Below, in pieces: positions 24,363 to 32,920 of a stretch of DNA of 64,000 nt. Position 1 is the first letter of the stretch. Each line of letters starts with the position of its first letter. A program made the position numbers and the translations under genes. A model generated the notes under the pieces. It was not told the origin of the DNA. It searched no databases and saw only the letters and a program-made list of their open reading frames with translations. The DNA is from Candidatus Omnitrophota bacterium (lineage in GTDB: Bacteria > Hinthialibacterota > Hinthialibacteria > OLB16), in contig JACKFH010000015.1 in NCBI GenBank assembly GCA_020632575.1, forward strand, positions 1 to 64,000, given 5' to 3'.

Positions 24363-26294
24363 CTATTCCCACCCCATCCAACCGATGGCTGGGAGGCCCT
24401 CCTGGACGGTTTGAGCGGTCAATTCCAATGAATGAACATCGTTCCAGTTTTCTAGCGTTTCCTTGGAGCCCTCGGGAGATTGATCGGTCTCTTCCTCGAT
24501 CCGAATCAACTCCGAAAGAGGGAAGACGTGTTTCACCCATCCTTTCCCGACCTTGGCGGAGGCTTTGTGAGTGAGGGCGCCCGGTTGGCGAAGGAACCAA
24601 TTGGTTTTGAGAGTGATTCCCTCGATGTCATGAGTCCAAAGGACCAGCGATCTCATGTTCCCTTTGTTGCGGGCCGAGTCGGCAAACACCCGGGTGACCA
24701 ATCGGATGGATCCGGCGGGCGATTCGGATCGATAGACCAGCGCCTGATGACCTTCGACCTCTCCCAATTCGAGACGCGTGTTGTCTGCGTGGGTGAAATC
24801 CGTGCCGCGTTGAAGGATCCAACCGGAGGGGCCATTGTCCCAATCGCTGAGGGTGTCCGAGGTCAGTTGAGTCGCTCTCGCTGTGGGAAACTCTTGGGCG
24901 GGAATTAGGTTGACCACCTCCCCGCTAAGAAGAGCGTCCCCCTCGTAAATCACCTGGGGGATCAACGATAAGGGCTCCGCTGAATCGACCACTGGAATCT
25001 CGACCCTCCAAACTCCCTCCTCGGTCCGATCCGCTTGCGATGAAAGCCATCCCTTAAGGAGAGGATGAAAGGGGCCCCTCGCAAAATCGACTCGAACGGA
25101 CTCAACAGGACGGGATTCATCGACCTTGAGAGTGGCGACTGGAACTCCCTTCGAATCGACCCCCATCTCCAAGACGGGCGCTTCCGGGAACTCACCAACA
25201 TCCTTGAGGTGTGCGTCGAACCAGGCCATGGCCGCGTTGACACTCTCAGGATCGAGGCTATGCATTCGGTTGGCGCCATAACTCCTTCGGTGTGGGACTT
25301 GGACCTGCTTCAGTCTCGCCTCGCATTCATCCAACTGGCCGAAGAAATCGTTGGTGGCGTTCAGGAATAAGACGGGACCGTGCTGATTGTCGGCGAAGGA
25401 GGCTGGGTCATAATTGGTTTTCCAATAGGCTTGAAAGGCTTCGGATCGGTTCCGGAGGGACTGTCCGATTCCGCTCCATTGTTTTTCTAGTTCTCCTATG
25501 CCATAGACGGGGACCGCCGCCTTGAGCCTCGGCTCGAGACCATTCACCAACCAGGTGAGGTAGCCACCCCACGACACCCCTTGGACCCCGATTTTCTCTT
25601 TGTCGACTTCAGGTCGTTGGGAGAGAATGTCGATACCTCTAACCGATGCGAGAACAGCATGGTGAATAAAATTCTGCCCGGGTTCGTGATCCTCGGGGTC
25701 CATGTACTCGCCACGAAAGTCCTGGTGCCACATCGTAATTTCGGATTCCGGACGGTTGTCCCTGGGACCCGACCAATCGAACGATAGGCAGGCGTACCCG
25801 TGTTTCACAAAGAAGGCGACGTTGGAGGGGTAACAGGTTTGACCGCCACCGTGGATTTGAAGAATGGCGGGGAAAGGTCCATCGCCCTCAGGGTGAGCGT
25901 ATAGGGCGTAGACTCGCTGCGGCTCGCCCTTCCAAACGGAACCGGTGTACCTGAGTCTTTTGATCGGGACACCGTCAAATTCGAGATCTCCCACCCATTC
26001 GATGTTGAGTGGCGCCTCAACCGGGAGGGCCTGCTCCCAGACGGTTTCGGCAACCGACGCGGAAATTGGGATAAGGAGGAATAAAATCGCCAACACGAGG
26101 AGGAGGGTAACTTGTCGCGTCCCGCTGGATCGAGAATCCTTTCTCGATCCCACTTTCGCGGGAATCCCTTCCCGCGGAAAAGGAGGAAAGGATTCCTCCG
26201 TGAGTTGCGCCGAGAAAGGAATCTCGGCGCAGGTGTGCCGGAGTTCGACTCCGGCGCACCGAGCGGAATCAGTAAAGTTTCCAAACACTGACAT
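24363..26294 (-). CDS. Exported alpha/beta-hydrolase (acetyl xylan esterase / DUF-type esterase) with a hairpin-encoded N-terminal extension
   Basis: 643 residues from the ATG at 26294, which has AAGGAG 7 bp upstream but lies inside the last codons of the preceding gene. The hydrophobic export segment (TLLLVLAILFLLIPISASVA) then starts only near residue 62. An alternative GTG at 26153 gives a normal signal peptide with a basic n-region, and I cannot decide between them. The catalytic domain has the oxyanion-region motif QIHGGG, nucleophile elbow GVSWGG and the terminal His in NRMHSLDP. A C-terminal domain of about 200 residues follows. Likely removes ester groups from glycans. Residues up to about 57 of the long form are encoded by the hairpin array at 26127-26260. 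Confidence 0.75.
   Translation of the reverse strand: MSVFGNFTDSARCAGVELRHTCAEIPFSAQLTEESFPPFPREGIPAKVGSRKDSRSSGTRQVTLLLVLAILFLLIPISASVAETVWEQALPVEAPLNIEWVGDLEFDGVPIKRLRYTGSVWKGEPQRVYALYAHPEGDGPFPAILQIHGGGQTCYPSNVAFFVKHGYACLSFDWSGPRDNRPESEITMWHQDFRGEYMDPEDHEPGQNFIHHAVLASVRGIDILSQRPEVDKEKIGVQGVSWGGYLTWLVNGLEPRLKAAVPVYGIGELEKQWSGIGQSLRNRSEAFQAYWKTNYDPASFADNQHGPVLFLNATNDFFGQLDECEARLKQVQVPHRRSYGANRMHSLDPESVNAAMAWFDAHLKDVGEFPEAPVLEMGVDSKGVPVATLKVDESRPVESVRVDFARGPFHPLLKGWLSSQADRTEEGVWRVEIPVVDSAEPLSLIPQVIYEGDALLSGEVVNLIPAQEFPTARATQLTSDTLSDWDNGPSGWILQRGTDFTHADNTRLELGEVEGHQALVYRSESPAGSIRLVTRVFADSARNKGNMRSLVLWTHDIEGITLKTNWFLRQPGALTHKASAKVGKGWVKHVFPLSELIRIEEETDQSPEGSKETLENWNDVHSLELTAQTVQEGLPAIGWMGWE
26127..26260. 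repeat. Tandem array of five hairpins, four with a common loop and covarying stems
   Basis: Five inverted repeats follow one another: 26127-26150 (9-bp perfect stem, loop ATCCTT), 26154-26179 (11 bp with one wobble, loop region ATCCCT), 26182-26199 (loop ATCCTT on the - strand), 26206-26231 (10 bp, loop TTCCTT on the - strand) and 26232-26260 (13 bp with one wobble, loop TCG). In the first four the loop is closed by GA/TC while the outer stem bases all differ yet pair. The array spans the junction of two - strand genes. Confidence 0.85.
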
Positions 26295-28734
26295 TTGAGT
26301 CTCCTTCTGTGGGTGTCGGGGTTGCGGTATTAGTGGGTGTCTCAGTCGGCGTCTGAGTGTGGGTCGCGGTCGGAGTCGAGGTTTGCGTCGCCGTAGGTGT
26401 GGCGGTTGCGGTTGAACTAGGAGTCGGCGTCGGGTTGGTCGCGAACTGTTCGTCGGCGCAGACCTCCATGTCCTCGGGAGGCATTGCGGTAAGGAGGACA
26501 TTCCCTTCGATGACTGTATTGATTGAGGAATATGCAGCCGGTCGGTCGATAATCGCACCTACCATGTCATCGTCGTCATAGATGATGTTGTTGATGATGG
26601 TGTTGTCATACAACCGTCCCGATGGAATGTTCGGCGTGTCGAGATGGATGCCGGAGGGGACTGTGTTTCCGAACCAGCCATCGAAGTAGTCTTTCCCAAT
26701 TCCCTTTCCGGTCTCCGCGATGATGTTGTTCTCGACCAGGCAATCATGGACGGCGAGTTCGGTGTTCCCCGGACTGAGACTGATGGCGTTGAGACCGCAT
26801 TTGGTCACATAGTTGTCTCGGACCTCCTGGAAGGCTGAACCGTTGACCAATTTGATCCCAGTCGCCTGGATGTTGTCGACACGGTTCCCCTGAATGAAGA
26901 TGTTCGTCCCACCACCGGCATCGATGCCATTGCCGGAGACATGGATTCGATTCCCCACCACTCGAGTATTCATGGAACCGCTCACCTGAATCGCGCCAGC
27001 CTGATAATAGGTGTTGATCCCCGCAAGATCCGAATCGTCGAGAGTCAGGTCGCGGGTCTCCAAAACCGTGTTGCATTCGACGTCCATCCCATCGCAACTC
27101 TCGCAGGTGATCCCTGAACCGTAGGTGTAAAGGTGTCCATCCTCGAAGATCATCCGCTGCGTGTCGATCACGATGCAGTACCTCACGGAGCAGTTCTCCG
27201 CTTCGATGTAACGCAAGGCGGGTGCACGTGAGCGGTTGTTCGTCGATTTAATTCGCTCGAGATGGACATTGGAGGGTTTGGTCCCTCCGCTCCGGCGATA
27301 AACGAAGATCATTTCCTGCAAAGAGTTGTCGAAGGGTCGGTTAATAGCGAGTTCGGAAATCGAAATGTTGCTCTGTTCCTCGACACGGAAGGCGACTGTG
27401 TCCGTTCGCAGTTCGATGGTGACCGAGTCGATATCGGCCCCGCGAATCGAACGGTTCGAGGGAATGTAGACGGTGCTAAAGAAATCATAGGTCCCTGGTG
27501 GGATATAGAGCGCGGAGTGGTTTTGCAAACAGGTCCGAAAGGCAGGCGAATCGTCCAACCCATCGTTTGGAATAACCCCACACTCCGTGACATCCACCGC
27601 GTCCGGGACCGGAGTATATGTCGGAATCGGCGTCCGAGTGGGAGTCGGGGTCAGAGTGAAGGTCGGTGTCGGCGGCGTAGTGGTGGCGGTCGGAGTCTCG
27701 GTCGGAGTGGGCGTATTCGAAGGAGTAGCGGTGGGGAGCATGGCATAGACCACGGAAACTTCGGTGATGCGACTCTGATTCGGGAGGACCGAAGGGTTTC
27801 TCGTTTCGGTCCATTCAACCCGGACAAACCGCGCGGTGATGGGTTGCGGCAAATCGATGACGGCGTCATCCGTATTGATATTCGGAGGGAGCACATCGAA
27901 AGTTGTGACCATGGTATCGAAGGAATCGGGATTCTCGGTCGACGAAGTCCAAACGGTCCCCTTGCGAGGGAGCGCATAGCCCTCCGATGAGGAGGTGGTG
28001 AGAATGATGCGATCGAACAAAACCGGCGTTGGACCGAGGTCCAGATCGACTTTCAACGCGCCACGAAGCGGGTTCCAGATAGTGTCCGATTGGGAATCCA
28101 CGATGTTGAATGGGATTCGGGGAAAGTCGTTGACATTGCTTTTGCCCTCCGAGTCCTCGACGCCATGGACCACGATATCCGGGTTCACCTGAAAAAGTTT
28201 GATCCGCCAATGGTTGTCCAAACCCCCGACCGTACCGGGCGTTTCAACACGGACTTTTACAAACTTCCCGGAGCTCCCATCGCAAGGGACCCGGAAACCT
28301 TCTCCGTAGGTGGCGTTCCTGTTGGGGAGGGTAACATTGTCGCGCACCATCGACCGGGTCGTAGTTCCAATTTGGGTATACGGTCCAGCCACGTTGTCGG
28401 CCAAATAAATTGATATATTGCCACTGGGCATCTGAGAGAAATCAACCGAGGCGCCACCCCAGGACCAAAATGCGACCGAATCCACTGGTTGGATGCTCCC
28501 GAGGTCATAAGTCCATTCCGGTATTGCCGCCGTGTCGGCGATATCGATCTGCCCGTATTGGCCGGCTCGGCCATCCGAAACGGCGATGTCTTCATTCCCA
28601 CCCGGCGTGGAGACTCCGCTCCCTCCCGATGCATCGACCAGAGAACCGGGCACATAAGTGAGCGCCTCGGAGGGTCGATCTAAGGGAACGAAGGATAGAA
28701 GTGTTAGAACCGCAAGGATGACATCACGATGCAT
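26269..28734 (-). CDS. Secreted discoidin plus parallel beta-helix protein with Thr-Pro linkers and WKLY tail
   Basis: 821 residues from the ATG at 28734 (GGAAG just upstream; it overlaps the symporter stop by 11 bp). Signal peptide, then two F5/8C discoidin-like blocks (about residues 25-180 and 190-320; for example TARFVRVEWTETRNP). A first Thr-Pro linker leads to a pectate-lyase-3 type beta-helix starting ECGVIPNDGLDDSPAF, with many coil repeats such as VVGNRIHVSGNGID. A long second Thr-Pro linker ends in SNVSVWKLY at the very C-terminus. Likely a surface glycan-binding or lyase-like protein. The tail recurs in the proteins at 36621 and 53168. Confidence 0.82.
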   Translation of the reverse strand: MHRDVILAVLTLLSFVPLDRPSEALTYVPGSLVDASGGSGVSTPGGNEDIAVSDGRAGQYGQIDIADTAAIPEWTYDLGSIQPVDSVAFWSWGGASVDFSQMPSGNISIYLADNVAGPYTQIGTTTRSMVRDNVTLPNRNATYGEGFRVPCDGSSGKFVKVRVETPGTVGGLDNHWRIKLFQVNPDIVVHGVEDSEGKSNVNDFPRIPFNIVDSQSDTIWNPLRGALKVDLDLGPTPVLFDRIILTTSSSEGYALPRKGTVWTSSTENPDSFDTMVTTFDVLPPNINTDDAVIDLPQPITARFVRVEWTETRNPSVLPNQSRITEVSVVYAMLPTATPSNTPTPTETPTATTTPPTPTFTLTPTPTRTPIPTYTPVPDAVDVTECGVIPNDGLDDSPAFRTCLQNHSALYIPPGTYDFFSTVYIPSNRSIRGADIDSVTIELRTDTVAFRVEEQSNISISELAINRPFDNSLQEMIFVYRRSGGTKPSNVHLERIKSTNNRSRAPALRYIEAENCSVRYCIVIDTQRMIFEDGHLYTYGSGITCESCDGMDVECNTVLETRDLTLDDSDLAGINTYYQAGAIQVSGSMNTRVVGNRIHVSGNGIDAGGGTNIFIQGNRVDNIQATGIKLVNGSAFQEVRDNYVTKCGLNAISLSPGNTELAVHDCLVENNIIAETGKGIGKDYFDGWFGNTVPSGIHLDTPNIPSGRLYDNTIINNIIYDDDDMVGAIIDRPAAYSSINTVIEGNVLLTAMPPEDMEVCADEQFATNPTPTPSSTATATPTATQTSTPTATHTQTPTETPTNTATPTPTEGDSNVSVWKLY

Positions 28735-30316
28735 CTTCCGCCGCTTCCTTCCGCTGCAAAACCTCCGGGGCGGGTCCGGTCCTGGGTTTTCCATAAATGG
28801 TCAGCCCCTCTGGCGCCACATAACCGGGAGTCAACACAAGGCTGAAAAGATAAGCCGCCACGAAAACCACAATGTTTCCGAGCGGTCCCAACCAGAACAT
28901 GTGAATCGAAAACTTTGGATACCAAGTTGCCACATTCGGGTCCATCGGACTGGTGAGAGTCGCCCATACGATGAAAGTCACCCCCACCACCAAGCCCGCA
29001 TAGAGTCCTGGCTTGCTGCAGCGTTGAGTGAACAAACCGACGAAAAACATCCCCATCATGCCGCCCGCCATGATCGATGCGAACCAGAAAGCGGCGTCGA
29101 CAATCGATTGGACCCGGGTCAGGGCGATGGCGAGGAAGATGCCGATGATCCCGGAGACCAAGACGCTCGCCCTCGAGAATCGAAGTCTCTGCGTGTCGGT
29201 CGCGTTCTTTTTGATCTTGTTATAAAAATCGTCGACGACCACCGATCCTAGACTGTTCAGGTCCGAGGAGAGAGTGGACATCGAAGCGGCGAAAAGGCCG
29301 GCAAGGATCAACCCGGTCAGACCCGGAGGGAGTTGGTGGCCGATGAAGTAAGCGAAGACCGCGTCGGGTTCGGCCCGAACGGTATCCGGAAGGAGCCCCG
29401 GGTGAACCTCATAGAAGGCCCAAAGCAAAGCGCCGATGTTGATGAAGATCACCCAAACCGCCGCCATGAAGGCCAAGGAGACCCACAACGATTTCCCAGC
29501 CTCTTTTTCGTTGGGTGAAAGGAGATAGCGTTGGACCACCGTTTGATCGGTGGAGTATTTCGCCATGTAAAGATTCAACCCGAAGGCGAGCATGACATAA
29601 ACCGATATCGTGTTCCAATCGAAACTAAAATCCGCCACCTTGAATTTGCCCGCCTCATAGGCTGTTCCCAAAACCTCCGAGGGGCCCGCCGTTCCGGAAA
29701 ACAGAAGGAATAGAATCGAGACGAAGCCGCCCCCCAAAAGGAGAATGCCCTGGGTGACATCGGTCCAAACCACCCCTTCGATGCCGCCGAAAAAGGTGTA
29801 GGTGATGGTGGCCAGACCAATGAGAACGATGAGGGTATCCACATTCCAACCGGTCATGGCCCCCAAGGCTTTGCACATGAGCATCAGCACAACGCCCATC
29901 TTGAAAATGTGTCCGGAGATGAACGCGATGTTTCCATAGAATCGGGCGAAAAGTCCGAATCTCCTTTCGAGGTATTCGTAAGCGCTCAGCTTGACCTTGT
30001 TCCGAAAGAGAGGAATGAAATACTTGGTGCAGACCCACATCGCGATGGGGATCGGGACGATCGACATCAGGAACTGGATGTCATCCTTGAATGATTTTCC
30101 TGGGAGCCCCAGGAACGCCCAGCTGGAAATGATGGTGGCGAAGATGGAAATGCCCACCGCCCAGCCCGGCAGGTTTCGGCCTCCCAGAAAGTAATGGTCC
30201 GAACTCGTCTGCTTCTTCCCGAAATGAGATCCGAGCCAAATCACGAACCCGAAATAAACGAACAGAAGCGACCAATCGATCCAGGTCAACGCCGATTCAA
30301 TGCCTTGAGTCTCCAC
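28724..30316 (-). CDS. Sodium:solute symporter (SSS/SLC5 family)
   Basis: 530 residues with about 13-14 hydrophobic segments. I chose GTG at 30316 because GGAGG lies 6 bp upstream; an earlier TTG would overlap the preceding gene. Family motifs include HYFLGGRNLPGWAVGIS near the N-terminus and SMSTLSSDLNSLGSVVVDDFY, the SLC5 segment with Na+-coordinating Ser/Thr. The neighbours are an acetylesterase and a glycan-binding protein, so a sugar, sialic acid or uronate is the likely cargo. It imports this with Na+ across the inner membrane. Confidence 0.9.
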   Translation of the reverse strand: METQGIESALTWIDWSLLFVYFGFVIWLGSHFGKKQTSSDHYFLGGRNLPGWAVGISIFATIISSWAFLGLPGKSFKDDIQFLMSIVPIPIAMWVCTKYFIPLFRNKVKLSAYEYLERRFGLFARFYGNIAFISGHIFKMGVVLMLMCKALGAMTGWNVDTLIVLIGLATITYTFFGGIEGVVWTDVTQGILLLGGGFVSILFLLFSGTAGPSEVLGTAYEAGKFKVADFSFDWNTISVYVMLAFGLNLYMAKYSTDQTVVQRYLLSPNEKEAGKSLWVSLAFMAAVWVIFINIGALLWAFYEVHPGLLPDTVRAEPDAVFAYFIGHQLPPGLTGLILAGLFAASMSTLSSDLNSLGSVVVDDFYNKIKKNATDTQRLRFSRASVLVSGIIGIFLAIALTRVQSIVDAAFWFASIMAGGMMGMFFVGLFTQRCSKPGLYAGLVVGVTFIVWATLTSPMDPNVATWYPKFSIHMFWLGPLGNIVVFVAAYLFSLVLTPGYVAPEGLTIYGKPRTGPAPEVLQRKEAAEDAS

Positions 30317-30329
30317 AAAACGCCTCCAT

Positions 30330-31595
30330 TCATTTTCCGTCAATCATACAAGTAAACGCCGGGATGGGCATGTCCTTCTCATCCACAATATTGACATAGG
30401 GATCCAAGCCGGGACCGTAAATAAGTTGTGCTGGGAGTGGCAGGGGTTTCCCCAATCTGAGTAACAACATTGAAGGATTCTCCGGATCAAATTCGATGGC
30501 ATAGGGTTGGGGAACCGCTCTCTCACCGTTCATGGATCGAATTTCAAATCCCGTGGGTCGTCCTAAACTGTTCAATCGGCCATTCACCCCTTCGAACTTG
30601 ACATGAATGAGCGGACGAATGCTCTCGGAATTTTCGACTGTCGCTCCGACCAGGTCGATGGGGCTCGCATGGTCCTCTTTTCCATAGACGTTGGAAAGCG
30701 CGATCTCGGCGAGCCGGGCGCCCAGACGCTCATGCCCCGCCATGGAGAGATGAATTTGATCGTCGAGTGGCAAGTCGATGGCGCTGGTCATGAAGACATT
30801 CTTTCGTTGATGTGGCATGAGACGTTGAATCTCCCGGGCCGATTCCCAGGATGGTCCGCGAGGGTCGTTGCCAACCGCCCACCGGCCAATCTGGACCAAG
30901 ATAAATGGCAGGTCTTCAATGCCGGTGTCCTCGCGAAAACTGTCGATTAACCGGAGAAAATTCTCTTCATAGGTCGGAATGGAATCCGGCTCCATCCCCT
31001 CGCTTTCGCCCTGGTACCAAAGGATGCCTGCGATATTCCCACCGACTCGCTCGACCCTGTCTAGGGTCGCGCCATACAGCGAATCGTCCCCCTTGGTCTT
31101 CAAGGAGGGATCCCACTGTTTCATCGTTGTGCCGCCATGGGCGCTTGCGACCAAACCCACTTTGGAGTCGATCGATTCGAGCAGGTGTTTGGCAAAGAAG
31201 AATCCGGGACCGATCCCGCCAAGAGGAGACCTCTTGCTGGTCGCCCCTCGTTTGAGGAAATCCTCCTCCGACATCTGGTCGGTCTCCCAAAAGATGTGGC
31301 GATGGACCGGCGCGACCGATTCGAATATCCGGTGGATCGGGGGGACAGCGGGAATCCAACTGTTGTCCATGTTGAACAACCAGATTCTAGGATCGGGTTC
31401 GAACTCCTTTGTCCTCTTTCCGCAGCCGACCATGTTTGACTGACCGGCCAGGACCCAAATTTCGGTTTCGGCATCCGGTTGGAATGCGGTAGCCCCTTTT
31501 TCCTCCGCCAGGACCCCGGTCGCGAACAACCCGGGAAGTGTCACCATTAAGAGATAGACGAATGTTTTACGGATCTGTTTTTGATTAGGTCGCAT
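30330..31595 (-). CDS. Exported SGNH-type carbohydrate/sialate O-acetylesterase
   Basis: 421 residues from the ATG at 31595, which has GAGG 8 bp upstream. Another ATG at 31607 overlaps the prepilin stop codon by ATGA, so translational coupling is possible. Signal peptide to FATGVLA. SGNH/SASA family blocks: VLAGQSNMVG with the nucleophile Ser, SAHGGTTMKQW, ILWYQGESEG, and the Asp/His pair in DQIHLSMAGH. Deacetylates acetylated glycans outside the cytoplasm. It lies between a prepilin and a symporter gene. Confidence 0.87.
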   Translation of the reverse strand: MRPNQKQIRKTFVYLLMVTLPGLFATGVLAEEKGATAFQPDAETEIWVLAGQSNMVGCGKRTKEFEPDPRIWLFNMDNSWIPAVPPIHRIFESVAPVHRHIFWETDQMSEEDFLKRGATSKRSPLGGIGPGFFFAKHLLESIDSKVGLVASAHGGTTMKQWDPSLKTKGDDSLYGATLDRVERVGGNIAGILWYQGESEGMEPDSIPTYEENFLRLIDSFREDTGIEDLPFILVQIGRWAVGNDPRGPSWESAREIQRLMPHQRKNVFMTSAIDLPLDDQIHLSMAGHERLGARLAEIALSNVYGKEDHASPIDLVGATVENSESIRPLIHVKFEGVNGRLNSLGRPTGFEIRSMNGERAVPQPYAIEFDPENPSMLLLRLGKPLPLPAQLIYGPGLDPYVNIVDEKDMPIPAFTCMIDGK

Positions 31596-31603
31596 ATTTA
31601 ACC

Positions 31604-32239
31604 TCATGGTCCGAAGGTCCAGATATCGCCGAGGGATTTGACCCCATTGGTGGGCGTGTAGGGCATCAGATTAGTGACATTATAGACGTTGTCCTGGTTG
31701 TTGTAGATCTTGTCCGGCCCAGCGTCCCGAAGGTGATAGAGAGTCGACCATCGATTCGCCCCCGCGGCGATCGGACCGGCGTTGTTGTACCATCCTCGAA
31801 CTCGGTCATAGGAGGATCCGGTGTTGTATTTCAACTCGATGACGCCGTCCGAGTGTTTTTGTTTGTCGGAAAAGAAGGGGGTTTCGGGGAGTTCGGTCAT
31901 ATAGGCGATGGGAGTGGTCAACACGACCAATCGCCATTTGACATAACCATCCTCGGGAAAATGAAAAACCGCGTTCAGTTCGGGAGGGTGATAAGACCAG
32001 GAATAGGGATAGTCTCTGTAATCGGTCTGATAACTCTCGAGCGCGGTTTTCAAGGCGCGATGATCCGCCATGACCTTTGTCACTTTCGAACGCAGCAAGG
32101 CGTCGGCGAAGTTGGGAAGAGCGATCGCGACCAAAATGAGGATGATGGCGATCACAATCAGAAGTTCGATCAAGGTGAACGCCCGCTTCATTCGCGTCGT
32201 TCCAGATCCCGTGGCTCGCATCTTAGCGGTCATTCTCAT
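31604..32239 (-). CDS. Type II secretion/type IV pilin-like prepilin, paralogue 1
   Basis: 211 residues from the ATG at 32239, with GGGAG 5 bp upstream. A class III signal has a short basic leader, then RAFTLIELLIVIAIILILVA with the +5 Glu, cut after Ala. The globular part has two GspG-like segments (SYQTDYRDYPYSW, TELPETPFFSD) and ends in KSLGDIWTFGP. It is about 70 percent identical by eye to the next gene, 45 bp away, a local duplication. It would be incorporated into a pseudopilus or act as a secreted pilin-anchored protein. Confidence 0.88.
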   Translation of the reverse strand: MRMTAKMRATGSGTTRMKRAFTLIELLIVIAIILILVAIALPNFADALLRSKVTKVMADHRALKTALESYQTDYRDYPYSWSYHPPELNAVFHFPEDGYVKWRLVVLTTPIAYMTELPETPFFSDKQKHSDGVIELKYNTGSSYDRVRGWYNNAGPIAAGANRWSTLYHLRDAGPDKIYNNQDNVYNVTNLMPYTPTNGVKSLGDIWTFGP

Positions 32240-32284
32240 TTCAACTCCCGCAATTCCCAACTGAGATGAATTATCCATTGGCCT

Positions 32285-32902
32285 TCAGGGTCCAAAAGTC
32301 CAAATGTCGCCCAGGGACTTCACTCCATTGGTGGGCGAGTACGGCATCAGATTGGTGACATTGTAGACAAGGTCCTGGTTGGTGAAGATCTTGTCGGGTC
32401 CCGCGTCTCGAAGATGGTAGATGGTCGACCACCGGCTCGCTCCGGCCGCGAGAGGACCTGGGTTGTTGTACCAGCCTTTCGCCCGGTCATAAGAGGAGCC
32501 GGGATTGTAATCGATTTCGATGATCCCGCCTGAGTGTTTGTACTTATCTGAGAAAAAAGGGGTTTCAGGGAGTTCGGTCATGTATGCGGTGGGCGTGGTC
32601 AGCGCCTTAAGACGCCACTTCACGAAACCATCCTCCGGGAAATGATAAACCGAATTGAGTTCAGGCGGGTGGTAAGCCCACGAATACGGATAATCCTTGT
32701 AATCAGTTTGGTAAGATTCCAGCGCCGTTTTGATCGATCGATGATCGGCCATAACCCGGGTCACCTTCGAGCGCAACAAAGCATCGGCGAAGTTCGGGAG
32801 GGCAATGGCCACCAGGATAAGAATAATGGCGATCACGATCAGGAGTTCAATCAACGTGAACGCCCGTTTTTTTTGGATGTCTCCAATGGTTCCGCGTTTC
32901 AT
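32285..32902 (-). CDS. Type II secretion/type IV pilin-like prepilin, paralogue 2
   Basis: 205 residues, ATG preceded by GGAGG. The leader MKRGTIGDIQKKRA precedes FTLIELLIVIAI. The body is closely similar to paralogue 1, including SYQTDYKDYPYSWAYHPPEL, and ends in the same KSLGDIWTFGP. It begins 18 bp after the GH78-like gene, so a glycosidase and two prepilins are probably on one transcript. Confidence 0.88.
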   Translation of the reverse strand: MKRGTIGDIQKKRAFTLIELLIVIAIILILVAIALPNFADALLRSKVTRVMADHRSIKTALESYQTDYKDYPYSWAYHPPELNSVYHFPEDGFVKWRLKALTTPTAYMTELPETPFFSDKYKHSGGIIEIDYNPGSSYDRAKGWYNNPGPLAAGASRWSTIYHLRDAGPDKIFTNQDLVYNVTNLMPYSPTNGVKSLGDIWTFGP

Positions 32903-32920
32903 GAGATTTCCTCCTTCGTG

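Noticed and set aside
26127..26260. Hairpin array as an integron attC cluster
   Set aside because: No attC core sites or integrase gene, and the loops rather than the ends are conserved.
26290..27740. Microsatellite-like GTC/GGT-rich tracts
   Set aside because: They encode Thr-Pro linkers within the reading frames and vary in codons, so they are protein linkers, not simple DNA repeats.
28734..28794. Extended N-terminus of the discoidin/beta-helix gene
   Set aside because: The extra codons lie inside the symporter gene; the ATG at 28734 has a ribosome-binding site and gives a normal signal peptide.
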